Source: CBDCXE01 sp965223725 [NCBI: Nitrospinota bacterium] (lineage in GTDB: Bacteria > Nitrospinota_A > UBA7883). From it: 64,000 bases of DNA. Positions 35,598 through 46,222 of the stretch are shown piece by piece; the stretch's first letter is position 1; every line of letters begins with the position of its first letter. Location of the stretch: assembly GCA_965223725.1 (NCBI GenBank), contig CBDCXE010000001.1:124001-188000 (forward strand), in the 5' to 3' direction. The notes beneath the pieces are model-generated. The model was not told the DNA's origin. It made no database searches and was given only the letters and a program-made list of their open reading frames with translations. The translations under genes were made by a program, and so were the position numbers.

Positions 35598-37286
35598 ATG
35601 GAATATACGGGCGCAGAGATTTTTGTAAAGTCACTGCTGAAGCTGAAGGTCGATTTGATTTTCGGTTATCCGGGTGGCGTGGTTCTGCCCATATATGATG
35701 AGCTTTTCAAAAACCCGAAGCTGAGGCACATCCTGGTGCGCCACGAACAGGGCGCCGTGCACATGGCGGACGGCTATGCCCGCGCCACCGGCAAGGTGGG
35801 CGTGGCGTTGGTGACATCCGGCCCGGGCGCCACCAACACGGTCACCGGCATCGCCACAGCGTATATGGACTCCATCCCCATGGTTGTTTTTTCCGGGCAG
35901 GTCCCCACCGCGCTGATCGGCAACGACGCTTTCCAGGAGGCGGACATTGTGGGCATCACCCGGCCATGCGTAAAGCACAGCTTTTTGGTGAAAGATGTTA
36001 AGGATCTTACGCAAACTATTGCCGAGGCTTTCTATATAGCATCCACCGGCAAGCCTGGCCCTGTGTTGGTGGATGTGCCAAAGGATGTGGCCACCAGCTC
36101 GGCAAAGTTCGAGTTTCCGGATAAGGTGGAGATTCGATCATACAAACCGACGTTCTCCGGCCATATCAAGCAGATCGAAAAACTGGTCAACGCGCTGGAG
36201 AATTCGGAAAAACCGGTGCTCTATGTTGGCGGCGGTGTGATCAGCTCCAACGCCGGGGGCGAGCTGACAAAGTTTGCCCGCGCCACCCACTCACCGGTTA
36301 CCACCACCTTGATGGGGCTGGGCAGTTTCCCGACCACCGATAAGCTGAGCCTCGGCATGTTGGGCATGCACGGCACCTATCGCGCCAACATGGCCATCAC
36401 CGACGCGGACCTGATCATCGCCCTGGGCGCCCGGTTCGACGATCGGGTCACCGGCAAGCTGGACGAGTTTGCGCCGAACGCCAAAATTGCGCACATCGAC
36501 GTGGACCCCACTTCTATTTCGAAAAATGTACATTGCGATATTCCTGTGGTGGGAGACCTGAAGGATGTATTGAAAAAACTGAACGCTACGGTTAAAAAAC
36601 GGAAGACCACATGGAAGTCGAAGCGCAAACCATGGCTCGCCCAGATTGAAGAGTGGAAAAATGCGAACAAGCTCGACTATAAAAAGAAGAAGAACGTCAT
36701 CAAACCGCAGTTTGTGGTTGAGGAGATCGACCGTATCACCAAAGGCGACGCGATATACGCCACCGAGGTGGGCCAGAACCAGATGTGGGCGGCGCAATAT
36801 CTGCGTTTGAACAAACCGAGGACTTTTTTGACATCGGGCGGGCTGGGCACAATGGGCTACGGCTTCCCTGCCGCGCTGGGCGCCCAGGCGGCCTATCCGG
36901 ACGCGGTGGTTTTCGATATCGCCGGCGACGGCTCTATCCAGATGAACATCCAGGAGTTATGTACGGCGGTTCAGCATAGCCTGCCTGTTATCATAGTTAT
37001 CCTGAACAACGGGTTCCTGGGGATGGTGCGCCAGTGGCAGCAGCTGTTTTTCGAGAACCGGTATTCATACAGCTGCACAGAGTGCCAGCCAGATTTCGTG
37101 AAACTGGCGGAGGCGTATGGCGCCATCGGCTTCCATGTGACCAAACCGGATGAGGTGGGCCCCGCCATCGAAAACGCCATCAAGGCGCGACGTCCGGCTA
37201 TCATAGATTGCGTTGTGGACAGGGAAGAGAATGTCTATCCGATGGTTCCGGCGGGCGCCCCGATCAACAAAATGCTGCTGGCCTAG
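35598..37286 (+). CDS. ilvB: Acetolactate synthase, large subunit
   Basis: The ThDP- and FAD-dependent catalytic subunit that condenses pyruvate to acetolactate (or acetohydroxybutyrate), first common step of valine, leucine and isoleucine synthesis. The 562 residues include [19 protein letters not shown] with [20 protein letters not shown], the FAD region, and the ThDP motif [17 protein letters not shown] to [13 protein letters not shown]. The frame is open further upstream but the family begins at MEYTGAEIF, so 35598 is used. It is first gene of an ilvB-ilvN-ilvC-psd-pssA run. Confidence 0.97.
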   Translation: MEYTGAEIFVKSLLKLKVDLIFGYPGGVVLPIYDELFKNPKLRHILVRHEQGAVHMADGYARATGKVGVALVTSGPGATNTVTGIATAYMDSIPMVVFSGQVPTALIGNDAFQEADIVGITRPCVKHSFLVKDVKDLTQTIAEAFYIASTGKPGPVLVDVPKDVATSSAKFEFPDKVEIRSYKPTFSGHIKQIEKLVNALENSEKPVLYVGGGVISSNAGGELTKFARATHSPVTTTLMGLGSFPTTDKLSLGMLGMHGTYRANMAITDADLIIALGARFDDRVTGKLDEFAPNAKIAHIDVDPTSISKNVHCDIPVVGDLKDVLKKLNATVKKRKTTWKSKRKPWLAQIEEWKNANKLDYKKKKNVIKPQFVVEEIDRITKGDAIYATEVGQNQMWAAQYLRLNKPRTFLTSGGLGTMGYGFPAALGAQAAYPDAVVFDIAGDGSIQMNIQELCTAVQHSLPVIIVILNNGFLGMVRQWQQLFFENRYSYSCTECQPDFVKLAEAYGAIGFHVTKPDEVGPAIENAIKARRPAIIDCVVDREENVYPMVPAGAPINKMLLA

Positions 37287-37303
37287 AGGTATTACAAATA
37301 GAT

Positions 37304-38853
<1,550 letters not shown>

Positions 38854-38860
38854 TGGGCAG

Positions 38861-39508
38861 ATGCGATTGCCGATAGAAAGAGATGGATTGCGTTTTATCA
38901 TCCCGTTATTTTTATTGGCGCTGCTCTTTTTTATATTGCAATGGACAGCCATCGCAGTAATATGCGCGGCCCTTCTGCTGTTCGTTATATATTTTTTTCG
39001 GGACCCGGTCCGGATCGCGCCTGTGGGCGAAGACCTGATAACATCGCCCGCCGATGGCACAGTGGCGAAAATAGACCCGACTTTCGAAAGCAGTGAGCAT
39101 CCGGACGGCGCGGTTTGCATATCTATATTCCTGTCGATATTCAATGTTCATGTCCAACGATCACCCATCGCCGGCACCGTACGAAAGAAGTTTTATAACA
39201 AGGGCAAGTTCCTGGCCGCCTGGAACCATAAAGCCAGCTATGACAACGAGCAGACCCAGGTGACCCTCGACACATACATCGGCCCGGTGAGTATAAAACA
39301 GATAGCCGGCCTAGTGGCGCGAAGAATCGTATGTCGGGTGAAAATGGGGCAGGATCTGGCCAAGGGTGATTATGTAGGTTTGATAAGGTTTGGCTCCCGG
39401 GTTGACCTTATAGTACCTGCGGGAACCCATCTTCTGTGCAAAGTTGGCGATAAAGTCGCCGGCGGCGAGACCGTGATGGCCAGAGCCGCCATGGATGCAA
39501 AGCAATGA
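38861..39508 (+). CDS. psd: Phosphatidylserine decarboxylase (short form)
   Basis: Makes phosphatidylethanolamine. The 215-residue proenzyme belongs to the short, archaeal/deltaproteobacterial-type Psd. The self-cleavage site is the GS pair of RFGSR, near residues 178-179, where Ser becomes the pyruvoyl group. SPADGTVAKI and FNVHVQRSPIAG are the other family motifs. Two N-terminal hydrophobic segments anchor it. Its stop overlaps the pssA start by 4 bp (ATGA), so the two steps are translationally coupled. Confidence 0.95.
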   Translation: MRLPIERDGLRFIIPLFLLALLFFILQWTAIAVICAALLLFVIYFFRDPVRIAPVGEDLITSPADGTVAKIDPTFESSEHPDGAVCISIFLSIFNVHVQRSPIAGTVRKKFYNKGKFLAAWNHKASYDNEQTQVTLDTYIGPVSIKQIAGLVARRIVCRVKMGQDLAKGDYVGLIRFGSRVDLIVPAGTHLLCKVGDKVAGGETVMARAAMDAKQ

Positions 39509-40314
39509 ACCACGAATTTGACAGCGAAAGCCCTGTATATAAAATATCGGAAGCGGACCCTGTCTCCAGTGGTCATACGATCAAGTCGGCCAGCAAGGTA
39601 AAACGTGGGATTTTTATAATACCGAACCTGATTACATCCGCTGCATTTTTCTGTGGGTTCTACTCTATCATCGCCTCTATCAATGGTGATTATTATAAAG
39701 CCGCCTGGGTGATTATTCTTGCCATGTTTTTGGATGGACTGGACGGCAGGATCGCCAGGGCAACCGGGACAACCTCAAATTTCGGCATGGAGTTCGATTC
39801 GTTATCAGACCTTATCGCCTTCGGCGCGGCGCCGGCTATATTAATGTACGATTGGGTTTTGCAGCCATTTGGCCGTATCGGATGGATGGCGGCGTTTCTG
39901 TTCGCGTTATGCGGCGCCATGCGGCTCGCCCGGTTCAATACCACACAGACTGAAGAAACCAAAAACCACTTTATAGGCCTGCCCATACCTGCCGCCGCAG
40001 GACTGCTGGCTACTACGGTTCTTTTGACCAGAGGAGCGTTGGAGCTGGAGAAGGCGCCTGCCACTATAATAGTGATTACTGTTTACGCGTTGGCTCTCCT
40101 TATGGTCAGCAACATCCCATACCACAATTTTAAAAATGTCAATCTACGAAAGCGCAGAACGTTTCATATTTTCCTTTCGGTTATATTATTCACGTTTGTT
40201 GTTGCATTGTTTCCACATCATTTGCTGTTTGCCATGGCTCTGGTCTACGCATCAAGTGGTCCGGTAGAATGGATTTGGCGCAACGGGCTATTCAAAAAAA
40301 AAAGTAAATCATAA
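39505..40314 (+). CDS. pssA: CDP-diacylglycerol-serine O-phosphatidyltransferase
   Basis: Makes phosphatidylserine from CDP-diacylglycerol and serine, the substrate of Psd. The 269-residue membrane protein has about eight hydrophobic segments and the CDP-alcohol phosphotransferase motif DGLDGRIARATGTTSNFG, continuing to the two Asp residues of MEFDSLSD. An N-terminal hydrophilic stretch of about 30 residues precedes the first membrane segment. Overlap with psd indicates coordinated expression. Confidence 0.94.
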   Translation: MNHEFDSESPVYKISEADPVSSGHTIKSASKVKRGIFIIPNLITSAAFFCGFYSIIASINGDYYKAAWVIILAMFLDGLDGRIARATGTTSNFGMEFDSLSDLIAFGAAPAILMYDWVLQPFGRIGWMAAFLFALCGAMRLARFNTTQTEETKNHFIGLPIPAAAGLLATTVLLTRGALELEKAPATIIVITVYALALLMVSNIPYHNFKNVNLRKRRTFHIFLSVILFTFVVALFPHHLLFAMALVYASSGPVEWIWRNGLFKKKSKS

Positions 40315-40346
40315 CCTCCGATTGACCCGACCCGAATGAGCGAACT

Positions 40347-41693
40347 ATGACACAGGAACTGGAACAAAAAATTCTGGAAAGCATCATGGCGCATAGCCAG
40401 GATGGCGACACTCTGGATGAGTACCACCCTGCCGATATTGCCGAAGCGATAGACAGACTGGAGGATGATGAACGAAAGCTGGCTGCGTTTTACAAGCTTG
40501 GCGTTGATCTGGAATCTGAGGTTCTCCCTCTTCTGAACGAATATACCACCAGCCTGATATTGGAAAAAACCGACGCTTCAAAGCTGGGCGACATTATCGG
40601 CGAGATGGACAGCGATGACGCGGCGGACATTCTGGGCGGTGTCGACGATAAGCGAGCCGAGGATATTCTGGACACGGTACCGGATGATGTGGATAAAACT
40701 GTCACACGTCTGATGGAGTTTGACGAGGAGTCGGCTGGCGGTATCATGCAGACAGAAATGGTCTCAGTTCTGGACAATTTTACAGTGACAGAGGCCATCG
40801 AAAACCTGCGATCGCTGGATGATGACGCGGCGGATATTCATAATGTTTTCGTTACCGACAAAGATGGCAAATTGATGGGAGCGGCGCCGATCACAGAGCT
40901 GATCCTCCAGCCCGCTGACACAAAAATGAGCGAGCTGATAGAGGGGCGGCCCCCTATCTACGCCATGTCTGATATGGACCAGGAGCAGGTGGCGGAGCTG
41001 TTTAAAAAATATGACCTGGTCTCGCTGCCGGTTGTGGAAAAAAACATGATTCTTATCGGCCGCATCCTATTTGATGACATAATAGATGTAGTAGAAGAAG
41101 AAGCCAACGAAGATATAATCCGTTTGGCAGGCGCCGATGATGAGGCCTTGACGCAGAACCTGCCTGTTGCTGGCATGGTCAAATATCGTTTGCCGTGGCT
41201 TGGCGCATCATTAATCGGTGGATTTATAACAGGAGTGTTGATATGGGAGTTCAGGCTTACCATGCAAGAAGCTCTTGCCCTGGCCGCGTTTATACCTGTG
41301 GTGATGGGCATGAGTGGTAATGTGGGCGCCCAAAGTTCGGCGCTTGTGATAAGGGGCATGGCCACCGGCAAGGTGGAGCATAGTTCTTTGGGCCAATATT
41401 TGATAAAAGAGGTTAAAATAGGACTAGCCCTTGGGCTTGTCTGTGGAATTGTAGCCGGTGTCGCCGCTAACTTGTGGCAAAGCTCGATTGCGCTGGGGTT
41501 TGTGGTGGGGTTTTCCATCTTCCTCTCCATCGCGATGGCGGCCTTCCTTGGCGTGTCTATACCGCTGTTTTTCCGTTGGGCTAAAATAGACCCGGCAATT
41601 GCCGGAGGACCAATTGTACTAGCAGTAAACGACATCTCTGGACTTTTAATATTTTTTGGTGTCGCTACTGTTCTTATTAACTATTTAAAGTAG
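40347..41693 (+). CDS. mgtE: Magnesium transporter MgtE
   Basis: A 448-residue Mg2+ channel: an N-terminal superhelical domain (about 1-125, including ADIAEAIDRLEDDERKL), two CBS domains (about 130-255) that sense cytoplasmic Mg2+, and five C-terminal membrane segments including the pore helix region GMSGNVGAQSSALVIRG. The start has no strong ribosome site. No M-box-like leader is visible; only 32 bp separate it from pssA. The family sometimes carries other divalent cations. Confidence 0.95.
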   Translation: MTQELEQKILESIMAHSQDGDTLDEYHPADIAEAIDRLEDDERKLAAFYKLGVDLESEVLPLLNEYTTSLILEKTDASKLGDIIGEMDSDDAADILGGVDDKRAEDILDTVPDDVDKTVTRLMEFDEESAGGIMQTEMVSVLDNFTVTEAIENLRSLDDDAADIHNVFVTDKDGKLMGAAPITELILQPADTKMSELIEGRPPIYAMSDMDQEQVAELFKKYDLVSLPVVEKNMILIGRILFDDIIDVVEEEANEDIIRLAGADDEALTQNLPVAGMVKYRLPWLGASLIGGFITGVLIWEFRLTMQEALALAAFIPVVMGMSGNVGAQSSALVIRGMATGKVEHSSLGQYLIKEVKIGLALGLVCGIVAGVAANLWQSSIALGFVVGFSIFLSIAMAAFLGVSIPLFFRWAKIDPAIAGGPIVLAVNDISGLLIFFGVATVLINYLK

Positions 41694-41697
41694 AGTA

Positions 41698-42018
41698 ATG
41701 ATGAAGAAAGTATCTATACAAGCTGGATCTTGTGGCGCAATTATAGAAGCGGAGGCCGAAGCTGTAGACGACCGTTATGTTAATATCCGCATCACAAAAT
41801 GCTGTGAACATATCGAAAAAATGCGACCTGTCCTGGAGGGTGAGCCGATCGACGCTTTCGCGACCTTGGCCCCCCTGGGCAGTTCTGTCGTATATAAGTC
41901 TGGGATAAAATGTATTCCGCACTCGTCTTGTGTTGTCCCTTCGGGCCTGCATAAGCTGATCGAGGCGGAAATGGGACTGTCGACCGACGCTTATACAGCC
42001 GTAAAGTTCGTAGAATAA
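41698..42018 (+). CDS. Conserved Cys-containing small protein (DUF6951-like)
   Basis: A 106-residue protein resembling a conserved family of about 100 residues found in methanogens, Clostridia and deltaproteobacteria (I recall it as DUF6951, from memory). Typical parts are VSIQAGSCGAIIEAEAE, TKCCEHIEKM, IPHSSCVVPSGLHKLIEAEM. Four to five Cys residues (GSCG, KCCEH, KCIPHSSC) suggest metal or cluster binding. No function is known. The ATG at 41698 is immediately followed by another ATG; it is 4 bp after mgtE and 4 bp before the ADP-ribosylglycohydrolase gene. Confidence 0.75.
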   Translation: MMKKVSIQAGSCGAIIEAEAEAVDDRYVNIRITKCCEHIEKMRPVLEGEPIDAFATLAPLGSSVVYKSGIKCIPHSSCVVPSGLHKLIEAEMGLSTDAYTAVKFVE

Positions 42019-42022
42019 TATT

Positions 42023-42964
42023 TTGCCTGAACCGGAGATTCTGGCTAAATATCAAGGCTCGCTGATCGGAACCTTTATTGGGGACGCATTGGGCGCCCCC
42101 TTTGAAGGGCAGACCCATGAGCAGATCAGGGTCAAGTATGGCCGTGTAGATAGCATGGTCGAAGCAAGGCTGGGCGCGGGAACTTATACCGACGATACAG
42201 AGATGATGATATCTCTGGCGGAGTCGATGATCCCCACTGGCAATGTAGACCCGGATCTGTTTGCAGCCCGGCTTTTGTCAAACTTCAGCGAAAATCGCGG
42301 CTATGGCGGCGGCAGCCTGAAAGTGATCGAAAAGCTGCGGCAAGGCATCGCCTGGCAGGAAGCGGCGAAACACGCCTATAGCGGCGGTTCGTTTGGCAAT
42401 GGCGCGGCAATGCGGATTGCGCCGGTGGGTGTCCGGTTTTTTAAAGACCTGGATCGCCTGTCGTTTGAGGCGGAGCTGTCGGCTAAAGTGACCCATACAC
42501 ATCCGCAAGGCGTGGAAGGCGCCAAACTGCAGGCGATGGCTGTGGCGCTTGCCGCCGCCATAGGCCCCGATGATGAAATCGATCCATCGTCGTTCGTGGC
42601 GCAGTTGGCGTCCAATATCAATGATGATGGTTTGAAGAAAGCCCTCGATTTTGTGGTGGAATTAATGGAGCAGCCCCATGACCCAGAGGTGGTGATAAAG
42701 ACGCTGGGCGCCGATACGACCGCCCTTCGATCTGTACCTACCGCGATTTATTCCTTTCTGAGGTTTAATGGAGATTTTGCAGTTGCTGTCAGCGAGGCAG
42801 TATCGCTGGGTGGCGACAGTGATACCATCGGAGCCATGACCGGCGCTATCGCCGGCGCACATATGGGTGTGAAGGTGATACCCCAGGAATGGTACGATGT
42901 TCTGGAAAATGACGGAAAGGGACGGGATTATATTTTGACCCTGGCGGAGTCGATTATTTTTTAA
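42023..42964 (+). CDS. ADP-ribosylglycohydrolase (DraG-like)
   Basis: Removes ADP-ribose from proteins or small molecules using a di-metal centre. The 313-residue protein has the N-terminal GTFIGDALGAPFEG, the metal-binding TYTDDTEMM, FGNGAAMRIAPVG and the C-terminal GGDSDTIGAMTGAIAGA, whose Asp residues complete the metal site. The start is TTG, as no ATG lies nearby. Targets are unknown; nitrogenase regulation (true DraG) is not implied because no nif gene is nearby. It overlaps the convergent SspB-like gene by 11 bp. Confidence 0.9.
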   Translation: MPEPEILAKYQGSLIGTFIGDALGAPFEGQTHEQIRVKYGRVDSMVEARLGAGTYTDDTEMMISLAESMIPTGNVDPDLFAARLLSNFSENRGYGGGSLKVIEKLRQGIAWQEAAKHAYSGGSFGNGAAMRIAPVGVRFFKDLDRLSFEAELSAKVTHTHPQGVEGAKLQAMAVALAAAIGPDDEIDPSSFVAQLASNINDDGLKKALDFVVELMEQPHDPEVVIKTLGADTTALRSVPTAIYSFLRFNGDFAVAVSEAVSLGGDSDTIGAMTGAIAGAHMGVKVIPQEWYDVLENDGKGRDYILTLAESIIF

Positions 42965-43346
42965 CCAGCCGCAGGTTGCTTCTTTTTTTGACCTTGTTTG
43001 TCCGTTCCTGCTGACTCTCCCTTTCCATAGCCGCATCGGTGCGGAAATAGATTACCGCGTCCTGACCGCTCATCTGGAGCATGGCGCTCCATGGAAACAC
43101 ACACTTGAAAAGCTCGCCCGCAAAACGCATGGGCGCGACAACCCCATCATCGTCGATGGATATATTCGGGGTTGGTATATCGCCCAAAATAAAATCGATC
43201 TTATCCTTGGTGGCCAGATGTTTCGGTATGATTAGCCCATGGGATGGAGGAGTGACCGTGATCATCACGTCACCTTGCGCCAGGAACCATTCGAAGACAG
43301 GGCGTTTGTTTACATTCATATTTTCCACCATCACAGATTTTCTCAT
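42954..43346 (-). CDS. SspB-like ClpXP adaptor
   Basis: A 130-residue protein resembling SspB (stringent starvation protein B), which tethers ssrA-tagged substrates to ClpXP. KRPVFEWFLAQGDVMITVTP and IPKHLATKDKIDFILGDI match the substrate-binding domain, as does ISIDDDGVVAPMRFAGELFKCVFPWSAM. The C-terminal tail is basic and ends NLRLVKK, similar in nature to the short ClpX-binding tail of known SspB proteins. Convergent with the ADP-ribosylglycohydrolase gene. Confidence 0.8.
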   Translation of the reverse strand: MRKSVMVENMNVNKRPVFEWFLAQGDVMITVTPPSHGLIIPKHLATKDKIDFILGDIPTPNISIDDDGVVAPMRFAGELFKCVFPWSAMLQMSGQDAVIYFRTDAAMERESQQERTNKVKKRSNLRLVKK

Positions 43347-43400
43347 AATATAGCCGATGTAACAACAATTCTGTTAAGTTTGGGGCTGGTCAAACATTTG

Positions 43401-43430
43401 TTGTGCCTGGCTGGGTAATTCTTATATAAT
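43401..43430 (+). promoter_or_regulatory. Candidate promoter for the small basic peptide-gatC-gatA operon
   Basis: TTGTGC (43401-43406) and TATAAT (43425-43430) with an 18-bp spacer, about 35 bp before the GTG of the small gene. The perfect -10 is convincing; the -35 matches only moderately. Confidence 0.5.
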
Positions 43431-43465
43431 TGGAAAGTTAAATATTTATAAGGAGATTATGGATT

Positions 43466-43546
43466 GTGGCTAGCGCAACACGCAAACGTAAACAGAGAAG
43501 ACGATGGAAATCGAAGAGAGCCTCCCATCGCAGAAAAGTCAGATAG
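43466..43546 (+). CDS. 26-residue very basic peptide upstream of gatC
   Basis: Reads MASATRKRKQRRRWKSKR and then ASHRRKVR from a GTG start, ending in TAG 6 bp before gatC. Fourteen of 26 residues are Lys or Arg. An AAGGAG lies about 10 bp upstream of the GTG. The composition and length resemble small ribosomal peptides such as bTHX or the AURKAIP1/COX24-like bS22 of mycobacteria, but I cannot claim homology. An ATG in a second frame (43459) makes only four codons. Position in the gatCA operon suggests a translation role, if the gene is real. Confidence 0.55.
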   Translation: MASATRKRKQRRRWKSKRASHRRKVR

Positions 43547-43552
43547 AAGTCG

Positions 43553-43843
43553 ATGAAACTGAATCAGGAGCAGGTTATGCATGTGGTCACTCTGGCAAGG
43601 CTGAGCCTTACGAAAGAAGAGAGTGAAACATTTGTAAACCAGCTATCCGGTATCCTCGACTATATCAACCAGCTTGAAGAACTGGATACAGATAATATTG
43701 AACCAACATCCCACGCCCTGGATTTAAACAACGTATTCAGAGAAGATCAGTCGGACCGTTTATTTGACCCGTCCTCTTGGCGCAAAAACGCGCCTTCGGA
43801 GGAGATGGACCATTTCAAGGTGCCAAGGATCATTGAGGAATAG
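43553..43843 (+). CDS. gatC: Asp-tRNA(Asn)/Glu-tRNA(Gln) amidotransferase subunit C
   Basis: A 96-residue subunit that holds GatA and GatB together in the amidotransferase that makes Gln-tRNA(Gln) or Asn-tRNA(Asn). MHVVTLARLSLTKEESE and LDYINQLEELDTDNIEPTSHA are the family's defining stretches, followed by VFREDQ near the C-terminus. gatA begins 6 bp later. gatB is not in the window. Confidence 0.95.
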   Translation: MKLNQEQVMHVVTLARLSLTKEESETFVNQLSGILDYINQLEELDTDNIEPTSHALDLNNVFREDQSDRLFDPSSWRKNAPSEEMDHFKVPRIIEE

Positions 43844-43849
43844 CGCCAA

Positions 43850-45313
43850 ATGACCGACGCTTGCTCCTTTGCCATTAATGAACTGTCACAGAAGTTTGAA
43901 TCGGGGGAGATGACCAGCGAAACCGCCACCCGGTCATATCTGGACCGTATAGAGTCGGTGGATCCCAAAATAAACTCGTTCATAACCGTCGACGCGGACC
44001 GGGCCATGGAACAGGCGGTGGAGGCGGATAAAAGGCGAGCAGGTGGTGAGAGCGGACCCCTGCTGGGTGTGCCGTTGGCGATAAAGGACCTGCTGGCGAC
44101 CAATGGGCTTCGCACCACATGTTCATCGAAGATTCTGGAAAACTTTGTTCCACCCTACGACGCGTTTGTTGTAAAAAAACTGAAAGAAGCTGGCGCGGTG
44201 ATCCTGGGCAAGACCAACATGGATGAGTTCGCCATGGGCTCTTCGAACGAGACCAGCTATTTTGGCGCAGTACGAAACCCGTGGGACACAGAGAAAATTC
44301 CTGGCGGTTCATCCGGAGGGTCCGCAGCGGCGGTATCGGCCGATCTTTGCGCGGGGGCTCTGGGGTCGGACACTGGCGGCTCGATCCGGCAGCCGGCCGC
44401 CCTGTGCGGCGTTGTGGGGATGAAACCGACCTATGGCCGGGTGTCACGCTTCGGTCTGGTGGCTTTTGCGTCTTCCCTGGACCAGATTGGGCCGATGACA
44501 AAGGATGTGGAGGACGCGGCGATAATAATGAACGCCGTGGCCGGCCACGACCCGCTCGACTCGACCTGCGCCGATTTGCCGACCCCGGACTATACAGAAG
44601 GGCTTGATGATGGTGTGGATGGGTTGACCATCGGCGTCGCCAAAGAATTTTTTACCGAAGGGATCGACCCGGAGGTTGAGAGGCATATAAACCAAACAAT
44701 ATCAATCCTGGAAAAGAACGGCGCTAAAATTGAAGAGATATCCCTGCCCCATACAAAATACGCAGTGCCGGTTTATTATGTGTTGGCGCCGGCCGAAGCG
44801 TCCTCCAATCTTGCCCGCTATGATGGCGTTAAATATGGTTATCGTACCGGCGATGCTGATGGTTTGCTGGGCATGTACAAGAACACCCGGATGTGCGGGT
44901 TTGGCTCTGAAGTAAAAAGAAGGATCATGTTGGGGACCTATGCGCTTTCCTCCGGATATTATGACGCCTATTATCTGAAGGCGCAAAAAGTCCGCACCTT
45001 GATCAAAAACGATTTCCAAAAGGCGTTTACAAAGGTGTCGGCTATTATCTCTCCGACGACTCCATCTCCGGCGTTTGGCATCGGTGAAAAAACCAAAGAT
45101 CCCCTGGAGATGTATTTATCTGATATATTTACGATAAGCTGTAATTTGGCTGGAATGCCGGGGCTCTCACTTCCCTGCGGCTTCACTTCTGGCGGGTTGC
45201 CAATTGGTGTACAGCTGATCGGCGGCGTTTTTGACGAGTCGATGATATTGCGTGTAGCAGGATTACTGGAAAAGGAGCTGGGAGTAAAAAACGTCAAACC
45301 AAAGATTGGGTAG
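43850..45313 (+). CDS. gatA: Asp-tRNA(Asn)/Glu-tRNA(Gln) amidotransferase subunit A
   Basis: The glutamine-hydrolysing amidase subunit, 487 residues. The amidase signature is complete: catalytic Lys in GVPLAIKDLL, cis-Ser and nucleophile Ser in PGGSSGGSAAAVS and GSDTGGSIRQPA. Downstream GMKPTYGRVSRFGLVAFASS is typical of GatA. Found with gatC upstream. gltX in the window probably supplies the misacylated tRNA if the cell lacks GlnRS. Confidence 0.96.
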   Translation: MTDACSFAINELSQKFESGEMTSETATRSYLDRIESVDPKINSFITVDADRAMEQAVEADKRRAGGESGPLLGVPLAIKDLLATNGLRTTCSSKILENFVPPYDAFVVKKLKEAGAVILGKTNMDEFAMGSSNETSYFGAVRNPWDTEKIPGGSSGGSAAAVSADLCAGALGSDTGGSIRQPAALCGVVGMKPTYGRVSRFGLVAFASSLDQIGPMTKDVEDAAIIMNAVAGHDPLDSTCADLPTPDYTEGLDDGVDGLTIGVAKEFFTEGIDPEVERHINQTISILEKNGAKIEEISLPHTKYAVPVYYVLAPAEASSNLARYDGVKYGYRTGDADGLLGMYKNTRMCGFGSEVKRRIMLGTYALSSGYYDAYYLKAQKVRTLIKNDFQKAFTKVSAIISPTTPSPAFGIGEKTKDPLEMYLSDIFTISCNLAGMPGLSLPCGFTSGGLPIGVQLIGGVFDESMILRVAGLLEKELGVKNVKPKIG

Positions 45314-45331
45314 CGTCAGCTAATCAGGATA

Positions 45332-46129
45332 ATGACTTCAAATAGTAGTGAAGAGTCAGCTTTCAACGGGGTTAATGTTTGCGGCAAAACCGATAAAGGC
45401 TTAAAGCGCGCAAATAATCAGGACTCTATTTACATTGACGAGGATAAACAATATTTTATTCTTGCCGATGGAATGGGGGGCCATTTGGGTGGCGAAGAGG
45501 CCAGCAGGTTGGCCATAGAAATTATTCGCAATGTCCTCGATAACCCGGATAATGATTATTTTATAGACCTTGATGATATACCGTATATGCAGGGTCTCAC
45601 CGGCTCTGCCCGGTTGACCAGGCTGGCCATACAGGAAGCGGACAAGGCAATAGTCAATGCCAGCGTGGAGAATAGCAGACTGGATGGAATGGGCTCTACT
45701 ATCGAGACCTTATATCTGGATGACGGTATCGCCACCATCGGCCATGTGGGGCGACAGCCGGGTCTATCGGGTCCGCAAAGATAAATTGTTCCTGATCACC
45801 GAAGATCATTCGTTCCTGAATGAAGAGCTTAAGCACCGCACCATGACCAGTGATGAAATCGCCAATTATCCATTCAAAAACCGGATCACAAGGGCTCTGG
45901 GTCATCTGTCTGACCGCCGCATTGATGTTTTTCAGGGGAAGGTTGACAAAAACGATATGTTCCTTATGTGCTCCGATGGGTTGACCGACGTCACCAGCGA
46001 TTCGGTGATTCGGGAGGTCCTGCTGGATCATCGCCAAGACCTGGAGAAGGCATGCGAGGCGCTGGTGAAGATCGCAATGAAAATGGTGGCCCGGATAACA
46101 TTTCTGTTATTACTATAACAGTTGATTAG
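45332..46129 (+). pseudogene. PP2C-family serine/threonine phosphatase, two frameshifts
   Basis: A protein phosphatase of the PPM/Stp1 type, the likely counterpart of the kinase at 2.6-4.3 kb. The first frame gives ANNQDSIYIDE and YFILADGMGGHLGGEEA, including metal-binding Asp residues. It breaks at a GGGG run (45748-45751). The true continuation GDSRVYRVRKDKLFLITEDH is one frame over, and another shift near 46074-46077 restores the first frame, giving NENGGPDNISVITITVD at the C-terminus. Both sites fit single-base errors (an extra G, a missing A). The joined protein would be about 265 residues, a normal size. Real mutation or sequencing error cannot be told apart here. Confidence 0.85.
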
Positions 46130-46222
46130 ATTCTGGTTATTTATAACCAGGCGAACCACTGCATTTTTCAACTATGCCCCAATGCATGACCTTGTTAAAT
46201 GTGGATTAAATGGGAGGTCGAA

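Noticed and set aside
40315-40346. M-box magnesium riboswitch before mgtE
   Set aside because: Only 32 bp separate pssA and mgtE, too short for such an element.
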